From: Candidatus Methylacidiphilales bacterium
GTDB lineage: Bacteria > Pseudomonadota > Gammaproteobacteria > JASGCS01
NCBI GenBank assembly: GCA_030054035.1
Contig: JASGCS010000004.1
Coordinates: 1-64,000 of the forward strand
DNA: 64,000 nucleotides
Direction: 5' to 3'
Shown here one piece after another: positions 16,801 through 25,179 of this stretch. The translations under genes were made by a program, and so were the position numbers. Positions within the stretch are counted from its first letter, which is position 1. Every line of letters starts with the position of its first letter. The notes below the pieces were generated by a model, which was given only the letters and a program-made list of their open reading frames with translations, did no database searches and had not been told where the DNA came from.

Positions 16801-19703
16801 CTGAATGGGATAGCAATTCTCTGTCAACAAGTGTTGGCGCATCGAGTGATACTTACCTTAAGGCAAATAAATCAGGTGTGTTGCTTGCTTCACACTCATT
16901 TTCAAGTACCGGAGTCTTTTCCTTAACACAAACCAGTGGGAATATCACCATACCGTTCCCAATTTTCTCTTCAGGAACTCTCATTCTTTATGCTAATTCA
17001 CCTAGCGCTACAATTGTAGCATTAAGTGGCGCTTCTCTAAGTGCAAGTAGTATTCAGCTACGAACAGATGGCGGTGATATTGGAACTTTAAGTGCTAGAA
17101 TTTTAGTCTATGGAATTAGCGCCTCAAATGATATTTTTAATAGTTTTACCGCCACAACTACAGGCACAGTCTATTTAGCTAGAGATGGGGTTTCAACTTT
17201 GCTTTGTGCTTCAGCAGGAGCATCTTCCGCTCCATGCTCTGGATCGTCTTCATATAATATTGCCGATGCTACATCGGCAAGCACAGATGTCTCATCATCA
17301 TGCGGGGCGACAACGACAACTCCAATAACGATTAATATCACAGGCGATATTACTAATCGAACTGGCTGTACCATAATAGGTAATGGAGTTATATCACTTA
17401 CTTCAACAGGTAATATTGGAAGTCAAGAGCGCCCAATTATTTTGGATAGAAGTATAACTTCAGTAACAATATCCGCTGGTAGTAATGGTTCAATTTATCT
17501 TCAGTGTGGTGATGGTTGTGCCTCCACACTATTAACTAGTTCAGCTTTTGCTTCACTTCTCAGTGGGAACCAATTGTTTATAACCCAAACCACTGGAAAT
17601 ATTCTTTTATCATCTTTAACAGCGGTTTATAAATTAAATTTAATTGCGCTTGGAGTGAATGCCACTATTTCAAGTACGAGTATTATAAGTGTCCCAGCGC
17701 TTACTCTCAGCGCGCCATACGGAGGAGTAGGTTCTTCAACTACTAACTTTATAATCTCTTGTGGGAGTTCATGTACTAGTTGGACCTCAAGCACGTTATC
17801 TATACAAACCTCACAAAATGGTTTTATTTCTCTAAAAAGTTCAAATCAAGGACTAGATCTAGCAACCATAAAAGGTTTTTATAATGGGACGCTAAGTTTA
17901 TTTAAAGATAGCGGTGATTTTAATATCACTAACTCTCTTAATTATCCTGAGGCCGCAATAAATCTTAGAGTGGAGTATGTTGGCTCATTGAATGGAAAAT
18001 TAACCATGGCTGATGGTATTTACATTGTTGCTAGATCACTTTCATTGTATTCCAGTTCTGCGATTGGGTTGTATTCTTACGATATTACTGGTGCTGTAAT
18101 TTCTACGCAAAATAGTCCGATTAGAATTGAAGTGGGATATTTTCGCACAGATCCATTTAAAGAAGATGGTGCTGTTAAATTGCAGGTGGCTAGCACTCAA
18201 GGGGATGCAAACGCAACCAGTGATATTTTTATTAAAGCGATAAATCAATTTAATATTAATTCTGCAACTCCATTAGTGATTCATTCGCTCGTAACCCCAC
18301 CCTCAGTTTCTACCAGTAATGATTTATATATTGATGCAGCATCTTTACTATTTAGCGGAACGCTCACTACTTCAAAATCACTCTCCATAACAGGATATAG
18401 AGTTTTTATCCGATCTGAGGCACCTTTGATAGATAAAGAGTTAGCCATCTCAACAGGTTTTTCAAGTGTCACAATTTTTAACTCTATTCATTTTCGTGTT
18501 GAAGCACTTGGATCATCCGAATTGATTTCGTTTGGCATTGGAACTCTTACCAGCCAACAAATATTATTAGAAACAAGTTTTGGAAGTGCATCCCCGTCAT
18601 CAATAATTATATCAAGATATGGTCCATATGTAAACGGTGTTGCTCCGACACTAACAACTTTTAGCAATGTGGTCGTGCCACATTGTATTGCCAATGTGCT
18701 CATCGCAATTTGCTCTCCTAATGGTACGGTTGGAACTGCGACTAACCCAATTGTTTTATTTTCTAGTGGCTCATCTACAGAGTCTATTGGTTTACGAGAA
18801 TTGACAACCAGATTTGTCAGTAAAAATGCTATTTATCTCTCTAGCTATAGCACAAATAATTTTAATTATTTATTTAGTAATTCTAATGCTACAAACGGAG
18901 TTTTGGATTCGGTTAGACTTGGCTCACTACTCGCGGGGGCTTATTTTACCAATGGAAACAGTAAAGATAACTGCTGTATTTTAGACTTTACCTATTTGAT
19001 CGCAACACCAGTAAGTGGGAATTATGTCCCAACCTGGGGGTATATTGCTTTTCTTGATACGGGAATTAATCAAACTACAATGGGTACGAACTATCTCAAA
19101 TTACAAATAAGGGCGACATATTCTGAAACTTCTACTTCTACTCTAAGCGGGCAAACAGTTGTTGCAATGGGTGATAATCGTTTTGCGCAGGTAAGTGTTG
19201 TGAGTAAATCAGGTGCTGTGATTATAGCTAATAATCTAGCAATTGAGGCGAGTGGCTCAATTGGTGGATATGTTGAACAGCCCGGACTAATTAATTCTAC
19301 ATACTATCTAATTAAAAGCCCGGAAAGCCAATTAAAATTTGCTAGTGTATCGACACTAAACTTGCGTTCAACCTATGGATTTATATATGCTAAAAACAAC
19401 TCTAATGTAAATCCAGATACAATAGTTGCAAGTGCAGGATATTTAAAAAATTACTATCGCGATAATCAACCAATCATACCCACTGGCATAGTTGAGATTT
19501 TTACCAATGATAATACACTATCATTGTATCAACCTTTAAAATTCACCTACCCAGCATCTCCAAAAAAGAAATATCCATTTGAAAAAAATGGTACCCTTGC
19601 AGAGCTTTTTTATTTGATTTTTGACAATATATTAGGTGTTGACTGTAAGAAAAATAATGTATTTTCTCGATTATTTAAACCATTGTGTTATTCACCAATT
19701 TAG
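10809..19703 (+). CDS. Giant two-partner-secretion (TpsA/filamentous hemagglutinin-like) exoprotein
   Basis: This protein of about 2964 residues starts with a signal peptide (MKKFFCVFLCPALFSFIV, cleavage near LAS/PQ). A TPS secretion domain follows at about residues 30-300, with the hallmark ILDSNPSQIFGSI (86-98) and LLNPQGFYFG (106-115) blocks; such domains are exported by an outer-membrane TpsB pore. From about residue 570 onward roughly twenty copies of a motif like GSIGTxxNPI recur about every 100-130 residues, alternating with GSVYLxxxxxxxLL segments, consistent with a long beta-helix shaft. The extreme C terminus holds two Cys, 2946 and 2960, near the end, reminiscent of the HMW1 anchor loop. 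No TpsB gene lies in the window. The TPS domain is C-rich and the rest AT-rich. I prefer the ATG at 10809 over a TTG nine bases upstream because it starts the signal peptide. An adhesin role is inferred. Confidence 0.88.
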   Translation: MKKFFCVFLCPALFSFIVSTASLSLASPQLSSIQDGQATVSQSPNTTTINQTSSATTITWNSFNVQANEQVIFNQPSTTAIAINHILDSNPSQIFGSISANGRIILLNPQGFYFGANSSVSANTFIAASTSLTNTIYNPTTNTLTIINPTILNNSIQALGQISTTKTQLIAKTITQQGTISSTPHGSISIRATNNITIQGTITSPQGTIDIFATNGTATATPTASISTTTANYDSNQPAGFIEFSGKTIDLQAQPFTLNSQDTLLLDPDYISIVGGTQLAPCPDAANQCGFDSGSQITDTTDTNGLGVDGLGTTYIYEDTLEDVSSGTISLSALKGISMTGTFTSGLNLSSNVSLSLTTTCTSSVCTGTNDNITISQTITTQGSGSVSVTSKSNIAISSNINSSTSISLSTQNGRDISISGNLQSATTMTIISKGLIKSTGTFTSGNALIISSISDRIDIDGSVSSANTLSISAAKNITLGASVRGTTSVVIDAGSAMPDQNILIRIIGEFTNTETGVNITAISHPDFSSTISFGASLNVKSLTLSSDYLTFAKSSSITTTANGAINLTTKESIGSDTNPITIVQAASTSNLIANSTLGDIYLQSSSGSLTLGNITATKVSIKTPDQNSIIVKGVISASNSITLRSGNITSDNGKINSPSITISALTGSIGSATNSLGLSNGITYTATQGSFTTLTLMANSNMYYLSRNDAVINLLENIPITATVINLTQEGDNNITIANAIARESASLTLQAKSILADNGKIIVNGSINAKNIKLVAAGGIEFASGVNLTAESYEIDFSKGDFGSDVNPITLVKPATFANTQTLTIFSRSSVYSEGSVYLTSLQDIVINSIATNTTGTCAPAPAPCSGVTIQIKAPAIRGVETISIRANSKLKLIATTGSIGTIESPVAISFTDTISDTNLLLQADAGSVYLKHASNVIQLLEGKFSIAETGVISLEQTSGDLSIANEISIIYRLRLKASNGSIVNSLGTSISASAIELIAQGTDKNIGTIVRPFTLSIRSSPDTQFTNSNLILTSSRSIYLVGDKVTDYLKGLITWSTSGLLHLKQNSAIHFSENISVANPIEFNSLSAITIGPNISLTVGSLTLTAGGMIGSSAQKIAILKTSVNTIDVVTFSASASGGIFISSTGAIQLGNITENSTDTTSIDISATVITKTASSVISKGATSIKLSLTATSGSIGTASNPIKITGDIGSSNFFASAITNESGVYLETESNVLSVLLPLFSISDASLGIKLSPSGTLSLTQSMGDITLAAPIKILEQKLKLFRLVASKGSIITSLPFDATTTSPFIEVPELYLQALGDSMSPTASLGNIGSELNPFYIKTKLASTATLLTGSTGSIYLINDNSSNLLNYLNAAITPGSSGNLRLIASSGNISLTANISRTSGLILEAKSGSIITQANISITTNANLQLISAGSIGSSSLPIRISQSASTSVYSANAKAGDIYTQGVTALNLGTIENGVPTTPANASSTINIIAPNITMQTTGMFKIPINTNLLLEATVGSLGASATSPLIFDSFASVVSSTNLILKASKGSVYLQHKNDASTLLNGEIVLSSSGTLAILQKDGVFLIKPTATTRLNILIPLSFTGTVVFNALAGNLTLSHESNNYARIDLPNSKITLIAGGSNSVTSSSVENHVKASVITLTANGGSVGSIENPITVIPWSGNNEATVTATNLIISASTTAGSIGLASMSNALGLRNASLTYDTSYDSSNFSLGTLSLVQLTGDIIINSLVTVPTHFGLRAISGSILSRENTYAIDIQSPTLSLVVDNVDKTIGEQTSPIKIDQRFGFFNGKAKQIYLSAVSSLTLGEVQSNHLNGTIRITAQRIYGKPDANSVNISGSGVSITLTATNGSIGTFSLPVSISQNPASLQLNASVGSVYISQNQLNANSLPANLGVTIADGGWFGYSTLENGDLDVALLLRSYSLNSANKLSLHAKNGSIIDSLSSLLSANSLTLIASGSIGSASAPIEIRTDKTEWDSNSLSTSVGASSDTYLKANKSGVLLASHSFSSTGVFSLTQTSGNITIPFPIFSSGTLILYANSPSATIVALSGASLSASSIQLRTDGGDIGTLSARILVYGISASNDIFNSFTATTTGTVYLARDGVSTLLCASAGASSAPCSGSSSYNIADATSASTDVSSSCGATTTTPITINITGDITNRTGCTIIGNGVISLTSTGNIGSQERPIILDRSITSVTISAGSNGSIYLQCGDGCASTLLTSSAFASLLSGNQLFITQTTGNILLSSLTAVYKLNLIALGVNATISSTSIISVPALTLSAPYGGVGSSTTNFIISCGSSCTSWTSSTLSIQTSQNGFISLKSSNQGLDLATIKGFYNGTLSLFKDSGDFNITNSLNYPEAAINLRVEYVGSLNGKLTMADGIYIVARSLSLYSSSAIGLYSYDITGAVISTQNSPIRIEVGYFRTDPFKEDGAVKLQVASTQGDANATSDIFIKAINQFNINSATPLVIHSLVTPPSVSTSNDLYIDAASLLFSGTLTTSKSLSITGYRVFIRSEAPLIDKELAISTGFSSVTIFNSIHFRVEALGSSELISFGIGTLTSQQILLETSFGSASPSSIIISRYGPYVNGVAPTLTTFSNVVVPHCIANVLIAICSPNGTVGTATNPIVLFSSGSSTESIGLRELTTRFVSKNAIYLSSYSTNNFNYLFSNSNATNGVLDSVRLGSLLAGAYFTNGNSKDNCCILDFTYLIATPVSGNYVPTWGYIAFLDTGINQTTMGTNYLKLQIRATYSETSTSTLSGQTVVAMGDNRFAQVSVVSKSGAVIIANNLAIEASGSIGGYVEQPGLINSTYYLIKSPESQLKFASVSTLNLRSTYGFIYAKNNSNVNPDTIVASAGYLKNYYRDNQPIIPTGIVEIFTNDNTLSLYQPLKFTYPASPKKKYPFEKNGTLAELFYLIFDNILGVDCKKNNVFSRLFKPLCYSPI
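12525..19290 (+). repeat. Degenerate protein repeat array inside the giant exoprotein
   Basis: About twenty-one copies of a motif close to G-S-I-G-(S/T)-x-x-x-P-I recur, starting near 12529, 12808, 13215, 13508, 13838, 14138, 14398, 14803, 15115, 15376, 15818, 15925, 16195, 16428, 16753, 17073, 17413, 17721, 18058, 18723 and 19255. Many copies are followed within 30-60 residues by a GS(V/I)YL block and a Leu-Leu pair, then by a block ending in G-(D/N)-I. The copies are diverged at DNA level, so this is an old protein-level repeat rather than a recent duplication. Confidence 0.75.
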
Positions 19704-22330
19704 CCAGTGTTGCGCAAGGCTAATGCCACACCATGAATACTAACGAGCAGCATGGTAGTTAAGGTTTGATCATCAGGTTTTGATTGTAGGCGCTTCATAG
19801 TTTCTAATTGAAGATAGTTTATCGCATCAATAAATGGAAGTCGGTAATTAATGGTATGTTGCAGAGCTTGATTGTCCTGCAATTTATTTTTTGATCCGGT
19901 TATCATAATAATCATCTTGTTGGTTTGATGCCATTCTGCTTCAATCTGTTGCCAAATCTCATCTGCCGTATTTCTATCTTGCATTAATCCAGCGTATAAT
20001 TTTGCTATTGAAAGATTAGTTTTTGACATAGTCATATTCGCATTAGAAATTATCATTTTAAAAAAATCCCACTGTTCCCACATTAATCTGAGTGTGGGTA
20101 GTCCAAATTGCTTTTTAGCTTCTACCAAACCGCTACCAAGTCCATACCAGCCAGGTAGGGCGACTCGAGACTGTGCCCAGGCAAAAACCCATGGAATCGC
20201 ACGAATGTTAGACATGCTTAAGGTTTGTCCTCGTGCTACTGGTCGTGATCCAAGGTTTAATTTGCTTATTACATTTAAAGGGGTAGTGTTAATTACATAG
20301 TTAAAAAATTCTTTATGCTCATGAACGAGTGCTCGATAGGAATTTTCGCTGTGCTGAGCAATGGTATCCGCAATAGAATAAAAACGATCGGTTTCTGATC
20401 TAGCCCGAGCAAAGCGAGGAGGGCAGAATTGAGATTCAACTACCGAGGCTACAACTGTAGCTAGCGTATTAAATGCTACAGAACTGTGGTTGTATTTTGA
20501 AGAAATCACTTCGCCTTGTTCGGTGTAGCGAATACGCCCATCCACGGTATTGCTAGGTTGTGCTTTAATTGCTTGATGAGTTGGACCACCCCCTCTACTT
20601 GTGCTACCCCCTCTGCCGTGGAAAAATCGTGTGGCTATACCGAACTCACCTTTTATTACTTTATGGATTTTTCTAGAGGCTTGAAATATGCTATGATTGC
20701 TCATAAATATTCCACCATCTTTATTGCTATCTGAATAGCCGAGCATAATTTCTATACTTGGAGGTAGAGCAAAATTATTTTCTTTTATTCTTGTTAAGTA
20801 TTCCTGTAAAATTATGTCTGATTTATTTAGAGAGGCAATTGATTCAAAGAGTGGTACAACCATCCGAATGTGGCTATCTACACTTTTAGTTGGGTTAGTA
20901 ACACAAAGTAATGCCAGAAGTTGATACAGATCAAGCGCTGATTCACAGTTGCTTATAATGTATGATTGAAAAATATGATCACCATATTGTTGTTGTAATT
21001 TCCCAATCGTTTTAAAAATAGTAATCTCTTTTACTAAGGACTGTTCGCTACCTTCAGGTAGGTCAATTTGCCGAGGGTTTTTGAGTATAGTAGTTAGAAA
21101 AGCAAAACGCTCTGTGATTGAAAGTTTAAGATAGTCACATCCTAGCTTGAGAGCAATTGCCACTAATAATGTTTGGTGTTCCTTGGCTGACTGCCGGATA
21201 TCAATAGTAGCTAAGTGTAGGCCGAAAACTTTTGTTGTGTGTAATATCGGCTTAACCCATTGTCTTGCGAGCGTAGAAAGCCTGTTTTCAATTAGCGATT
21301 GATAGATTATTTCTAAATCTTTATAAAGTTCAGTGCCACTGCAATAAATATTATTATTGACTTTATTTACTATAGTTGCTATGGCGAGGCGATAGGGTTC
21401 TTGGGTATGGTGTATTTCAGTGTCTGGACTGTTTTTAATCAAACTTTGCAGTGGATTATTTATTTTTAACTCTTGACTACTAATTGGTAATTCATCATAC
21501 AGATTATGCAACATGGAAAGATATCTCTTTCGCATGAGTGAGTGATTTTGTTCTACGGCAAATTCTAAATCACCAGCAGTCACATTTGGGTTCCCGTCTC
21601 TATCACCACCTTGCCAATGACCAAACTGTAAAAATGGAACATTAATGGTTGTTTTAAATGTTCGTTCGATGTGAGAATAGAGATTTGGAATTACAGAAAA
21701 TAAGGTTAACTCGTACCAATGTAATACATTATTTATTTCATTTTTTACAGTTAAAGGATGCACTCTGGTAAATTTGGTATTCCATAGCATAGTAATGCAG
21801 GCTTTTAATAAGCCAATTCTTTCAAAATCATCACTACGCAGAGATTTTGTTGTTCTACCTAGCAAGGTTTCTCGTAACATCTGTTCGCAGTGCATAATAC
21901 TCACTCGTTGCACTTCGGTAGGATGGGCTGTGAATACAGGAGAAATAGTAGCACGATCAAAAAAATTACCGATTTGATTAAGTGAAATCCTCTTGCTAAG
22001 ATTTTTTGCTACAGTACCAATTACATCATTATTGTCATACTCAAATCGAATCCTCGTTACATCTTCACAGACATTAGCCAGCAATGAAAAAATATTAAAG
22101 GCATGCATCACGGTTTCAAGTTCATCATCCGATAATGTAGACAATTTTTTAATTAAGGTTCGCTGTTTGCGCGCATTGAAAACTTGTGTAATGGCAATGC
22201 AATCTTTGCGTAATGACTCAATGATTACATAGAGTGCTTTGCCTTCTGATTCTAAAATATGGTTGCCAAGCAACGTACCTAAAAAAACTATATCATGGTG
22301 AAATTGCGCAAAGGCTGATTTAGGTTTCAC
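19700..22330 (-). CDS. ppc: Phosphoenolpyruvate carboxylase
   Basis: PEPC adds bicarbonate to PEP to make oxaloacetate, the anaplerotic feed to the TCA cycle. The 876-residue product carries the family signatures: VFTAHPTEVQR with the catalytic His, GGDRDGNPNV, LATIDIRQSAKEH, the glycine-rich FHGRGGSTSRGGGPTHQAI, and the C-terminal ALRNTG that binds aspartate in regulated enzymes. Length is normal. It follows lpdA by 11 bp, so it is probably co-transcribed with the pyruvate dehydrogenase genes, which places both exits of the PEP/pyruvate node under one promoter. Its stop codon overlaps that of the converging exoprotein gene. Confidence 0.96.
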   Translation of the reverse strand: MKPKSAFAQFHHDIVFLGTLLGNHILESEGKALYVIIESLRKDCIAITQVFNARKQRTLIKKLSTLSDDELETVMHAFNIFSLLANVCEDVTRIRFEYDNNDVIGTVAKNLSKRISLNQIGNFFDRATISPVFTAHPTEVQRVSIMHCEQMLRETLLGRTTKSLRSDDFERIGLLKACITMLWNTKFTRVHPLTVKNEINNVLHWYELTLFSVIPNLYSHIERTFKTTINVPFLQFGHWQGGDRDGNPNVTAGDLEFAVEQNHSLMRKRYLSMLHNLYDELPISSQELKINNPLQSLIKNSPDTEIHHTQEPYRLAIATIVNKVNNNIYCSGTELYKDLEIIYQSLIENRLSTLARQWVKPILHTTKVFGLHLATIDIRQSAKEHQTLLVAIALKLGCDYLKLSITERFAFLTTILKNPRQIDLPEGSEQSLVKEITIFKTIGKLQQQYGDHIFQSYIISNCESALDLYQLLALLCVTNPTKSVDSHIRMVVPLFESIASLNKSDIILQEYLTRIKENNFALPPSIEIMLGYSDSNKDGGIFMSNHSIFQASRKIHKVIKGEFGIATRFFHGRGGSTSRGGGPTHQAIKAQPSNTVDGRIRYTEQGEVISSKYNHSSVAFNTLATVVASVVESQFCPPRFARARSETDRFYSIADTIAQHSENSYRALVHEHKEFFNYVINTTPLNVISKLNLGSRPVARGQTLSMSNIRAIPWVFAWAQSRVALPGWYGLGSGLVEAKKQFGLPTLRLMWEQWDFFKMIISNANMTMSKTNLSIAKLYAGLMQDRNTADEIWQQIEAEWHQTNKMIIMITGSKNKLQDNQALQHTINYRLPFIDAINYLQLETMKRLQSKPDDQTLTTMLLVSIHGVALALRNTG

Positions 22331-22341
22331 AAGTTTAGCGG

Positions 22342-23745
22342 TTATTTTTTATTAAGATATAAGTCTGTGATAGTACCAGCAACCATCTCTGCGCTATAAG
22401 AAGTTGTTTCTGATAATGTTGGGTGAGGATGAATGGTGTGTGTGAGATCATGTATGTCCGCCCCCATCTCTATTGCTAACATAGCTTCAGCAATAAGTTC
22501 ACCAGCGTTTTTACCGCAAATCTGCATTCCCATGATCCTCTTAGTATCTGGCTCTACGATTATTTTTGTAATACCCGATGCTGCACCAACAGCCAACGCT
22601 CTACCGCTGGCTTGCCAAGGAAACGACTGGGTAAGGTACGGGAGATTTTTTAGTTTGGCTTCTTTTTCTGTGATACCACACCATGCAATTTCAGGATCTG
22701 TGTAAGCAACCGAAGGAATGGTCCTAACATCAAAATAGGATTTTTTTCCTGCAATTGTTTCTGCAGCTATCTTTGCTTCATGGCTGGCTTTATGCGCAAG
22801 CATTGGTTGCCCTTTAACATCTCCAATTGAATAAATATGTTTGGCATTAGTCTGCATTTGATCGTTAGATGGAATAAATCCTTTTTCATTGCGAAAAACC
22901 TGAGCTAGCTCAGGCGATATGTTTGAGTTTGGTGTTCTGCCTACCGCAACAAGTACAGAAGCAAAGCTTTGTTCTTCAGTTTTGTTAGTTTCATTATGAG
23001 TTAGTTTTGCCATCACAGCGTGATCGGTTGGGGCGCAAGAAGTTACCGAAGTGTTAAGCTTTAGTTGAACCTGCTTATTCATTAGAGAGGTCATTAATGG
23101 CTTAGAGATCTCCGCATCTACCTGGGGAAGTAAGGTTGGTAGAAATTCTGCTACAGACACTTTTGTGCCAAGTGATGAATAAATACAGGCCATTTCTAAT
23201 CCGATAATTCCTCCACCAATAATTAACAAAGATTCTGGAATGCGCTTAGGAGATAAAGCGCTGGTTGAATCAAAAATAAGCGAATGCGAAGGTAGATGTG
23301 GAAGTGTTGCGCTTGATGAACCAGTTGCAATAATACAGTTTTCAAATGTGATGGTACTATTATTGCTAAGCGTAAGAGTATGTGAATCTTTAAATGTAGC
23401 TCGGGCCATGATTGTCTTGACATTGCGTTTTTTTGCCAAAGAAGTTAAACCGGATGTTAGTTGTTTAATTATTGAATCTTTCCACTCTATCAATGAATGT
23501 ATATCAATGCTTGGCTCCGAGAACACCACGCCATGTTTTGAAAGTGTTTTGGTCTCACTTATTATTTCCGCAACATGGAGGAGCGCCTTACTAGGTATAC
23601 AACCGACATTAAGACAGACTCCCCCAAGAACGGGGCTGTCATCAATGAGCGCAACGGTTAAACCCAAATCAGCACATCTGAATGCTGCGGTATATCCTCC
23701 TGGACCAGCGCCAATCACCGCAACTTGGAAATGGTTATTTTCCAT
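22342..23745 (-). CDS. lpdA: Dihydrolipoyl dehydrogenase (E3)
   Basis: E3 reoxidises dihydrolipoyl groups of the pyruvate dehydrogenase complex with FAD and NAD. The 467-residue product has the FAD site GAGPGGYTAAFR, the redox-active disulfide GGVCLNVGCIPSK, the NAD site IIGGGIIGLE, and the C-terminal active-site His-Glu segment HTIHPHPTLSE. There is no fused N-terminal lipoyl domain, unlike some betaproteobacterial E3 proteins. Its start lies 11 bp inside the aceF 3' end, and it probably serves the adjacent E1/E2. Confidence 0.96.
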   Translation of the reverse strand: MENNHFQVAVIGAGPGGYTAAFRCADLGLTVALIDDSPVLGGVCLNVGCIPSKALLHVAEIISETKTLSKHGVVFSEPSIDIHSLIEWKDSIIKQLTSGLTSLAKKRNVKTIMARATFKDSHTLTLSNNSTITFENCIIATGSSSATLPHLPSHSLIFDSTSALSPKRIPESLLIIGGGIIGLEMACIYSSLGTKVSVAEFLPTLLPQVDAEISKPLMTSLMNKQVQLKLNTSVTSCAPTDHAVMAKLTHNETNKTEEQSFASVLVAVGRTPNSNISPELAQVFRNEKGFIPSNDQMQTNAKHIYSIGDVKGQPMLAHKASHEAKIAAETIAGKKSYFDVRTIPSVAYTDPEIAWCGITEKEAKLKNLPYLTQSFPWQASGRALAVGAASGITKIIVEPDTKRIMGMQICGKNAGELIAEAMLAIEMGADIHDLTHTIHPHPTLSETTSYSAEMVAGTITDLYLNKK

Positions 23746-25171
23746 GTTTTTTTCTTTTGGTAGGTTTCTTTTTAGATTTGGTTTTATTTGAAGTTGGATT
23801 GATCATAGATTGTATGAATTTTTTTAAAGTTTGATTTTTGTCTTCACCTTCAATGAATAACCAAGGTTGTTCAATACAATTTGCCAAAGCTGATGTAAAT
23901 TTTGCCGCCAATGCTCCGTCTATAACTCGGTGATCATATGATAGTGATAAGGGGAGGTAGGTTTGGTTGGCCAAAGTTCCGTTATCTAGAAGAGTTAATG
24001 TATTAAAAGATTTTGAGATTCCTAAAATCGCAACTTCAGGAGGGTTGATTATTGGTGTAAAAAATTTACCACCAATTCCGCCCAATGAAGAAATCGTAAA
24101 AGAGGCGCCCTTAAGATCTTGAGGAGAAAGTTTTCTTGCCCGAGCTTTTGCGCTAATCTCTAGTAATTCAATAGCAATTTGTTTAATTGATTTTTTATCA
24201 CAGTCTTTAATTACTGGCACAGTTAATCCCTGCTCAGTATCAACTGCAATTCCTATGTGATAGTAATTCTTAAAAGTAAGATTGGTTAGGTCGTTACTCA
24301 ATGATGCATTTAGTCTCGGGAATTGTTTAAGACAGTTAACTGCTGATTTTATTAGTAATGTAAGAAAAGTAACTTTTATATTTTCTTTTTTGTATTCATT
24401 ATTAAAGTATTCACGCAAAGAATTGAGGGTGTCAATTCTTGCTTCTTCAAACTGAGTCACATGTGGTATGGTGGTCCAGGATCTCAGCATGGATTTGGCG
24501 GTGAGTTGATTTATTGAAGTAAGCTTCTCAATGTGAATTGGCCCAAACTGAGAAAAATCTATTTCTGGTGCAAGAGGCAGAGCCTGATTAGTTGAAGGAT
24601 TGTTAATTGCGATTTTTACATAGTTAGTTAAATCATTATGAAGAATACGATTATTGGCTCCAGTCCCCTTAACTTGCATTAAGTTAATCCCTAGCTCCCT
24701 GGCAAGTTTTCTAACACTTGGTGATGCGTGGGCAAGCACTATTTGTGAAGATGTTAGTTGCTGTAGTAAGTTACTTTGAGGTGGGGCTACATCAGTTGTA
24801 GTAGAGGATTGTCTTGTGGTTGTAACAGAGGGAGTGGGTGTGTTGAGTGAAGGTGGTGTGGGTGGTGTGGGTGTAGGTGGTGTGGGTGGTGTGGGTGTAG
24901 GTGGTGTGGGTGTAGGTGAAGAAGATGCACTAAGTTGAATTTTAACAAAAGGTGTGCCGGTTGATACCTTATCCCCTTTTTTTATAAGTAAATCAACTAA
25001 GATTCCTGCGCAAGGTGAGGGGATTTCCATGGCTGCTTTTTCAGATTCTAGAGTTAGAATGGTCTGATCATTTGCTAGGGTATCTCCAACTTTTACTAAT
25101 AGTTCAATTACTTCAACATCTTTAAAATCTCCTAGGTTAGGAATATTAAAAGTTTGAATATCTCCACTCAT
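23735..25171 (-). CDS. aceF: Dihydrolipoamide acetyltransferase (E2 of pyruvate dehydrogenase)
   Basis: E2 forms the core of the pyruvate dehydrogenase complex and transfers acetyl groups to CoA. The 478-residue product has one lipoyl domain (residues 1-80, lipoyl Lys in ESEKAAMEI), a Pro/Thr linker (about 85-135), a peripheral-subunit-binding domain (SVRKLARELGINLMQVKG) and the catalytic domain with SYDHRVIDGA near the C terminus. Many E2 proteins have two or three lipoyl domains, so this is a minimal form. The linker is encoded by a perfect short tandem repeat. A Lys-rich tail (TKSKKKPTKRKK) ends the protein. The gene follows aceE by 8 bp. Confidence 0.95.
   Translation of the reverse strand: MSGDIQTFNIPNLGDFKDVEVIELLVKVGDTLANDQTILTLESEKAAMEIPSPCAGILVDLLIKKGDKVSTGTPFVKIQLSASSSPTPTPPTPTPPTPPTPTPPTPPSLNTPTPSVTTTRQSSTTTDVAPPQSNLLQQLTSSQIVLAHASPSVRKLARELGINLMQVKGTGANNRILHNDLTNYVKIAINNPSTNQALPLAPEIDFSQFGPIHIEKLTSINQLTAKSMLRSWTTIPHVTQFEEARIDTLNSLREYFNNEYKKENIKVTFLTLLIKSAVNCLKQFPRLNASLSNDLTNLTFKNYYHIGIAVDTEQGLTVPVIKDCDKKSIKQIAIELLEISAKARARKLSPQDLKGASFTISSLGGIGGKFFTPIINPPEVAILGISKSFNTLTLLDNGTLANQTYLPLSLSYDHRVIDGALAAKFTSALANCIEQPWLFIEGEDKNQTLKKFIQSMINPTSNKTKSKKKPTKRKKHGK
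24852..24914 (-). repeat. In-frame 24 bp tandem repeat in the aceF linker
   Basis: On the plus strand, two perfect 24 bp copies (24852-24875 and 24876-24899) are followed by a 15 bp partial copy (24900-24914) that lacks a 9 bp sub-unit. Every unit is a multiple of three, so copy-number change keeps the frame and only alters the length of the Pro-Thr linker between the lipoyl and binding domains. The G/T-only strand is conspicuous in this AT-rich region. Confidence 0.85.
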
Positions 25172-25179
25172 TATGTCGT

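Noticed and set aside
23240-23791. 183-codon open frame antisense to lpdA
   Set aside because: The opposite strand is an unambiguous dihydrolipoyl dehydrogenase; the antisense frame is a shadow without a ribosome binding site or recognisable domain.
24852-24914. CRISPR-like array
   Set aside because: The units are contiguous with no spacers and encode a Pro-Thr linker in frame.
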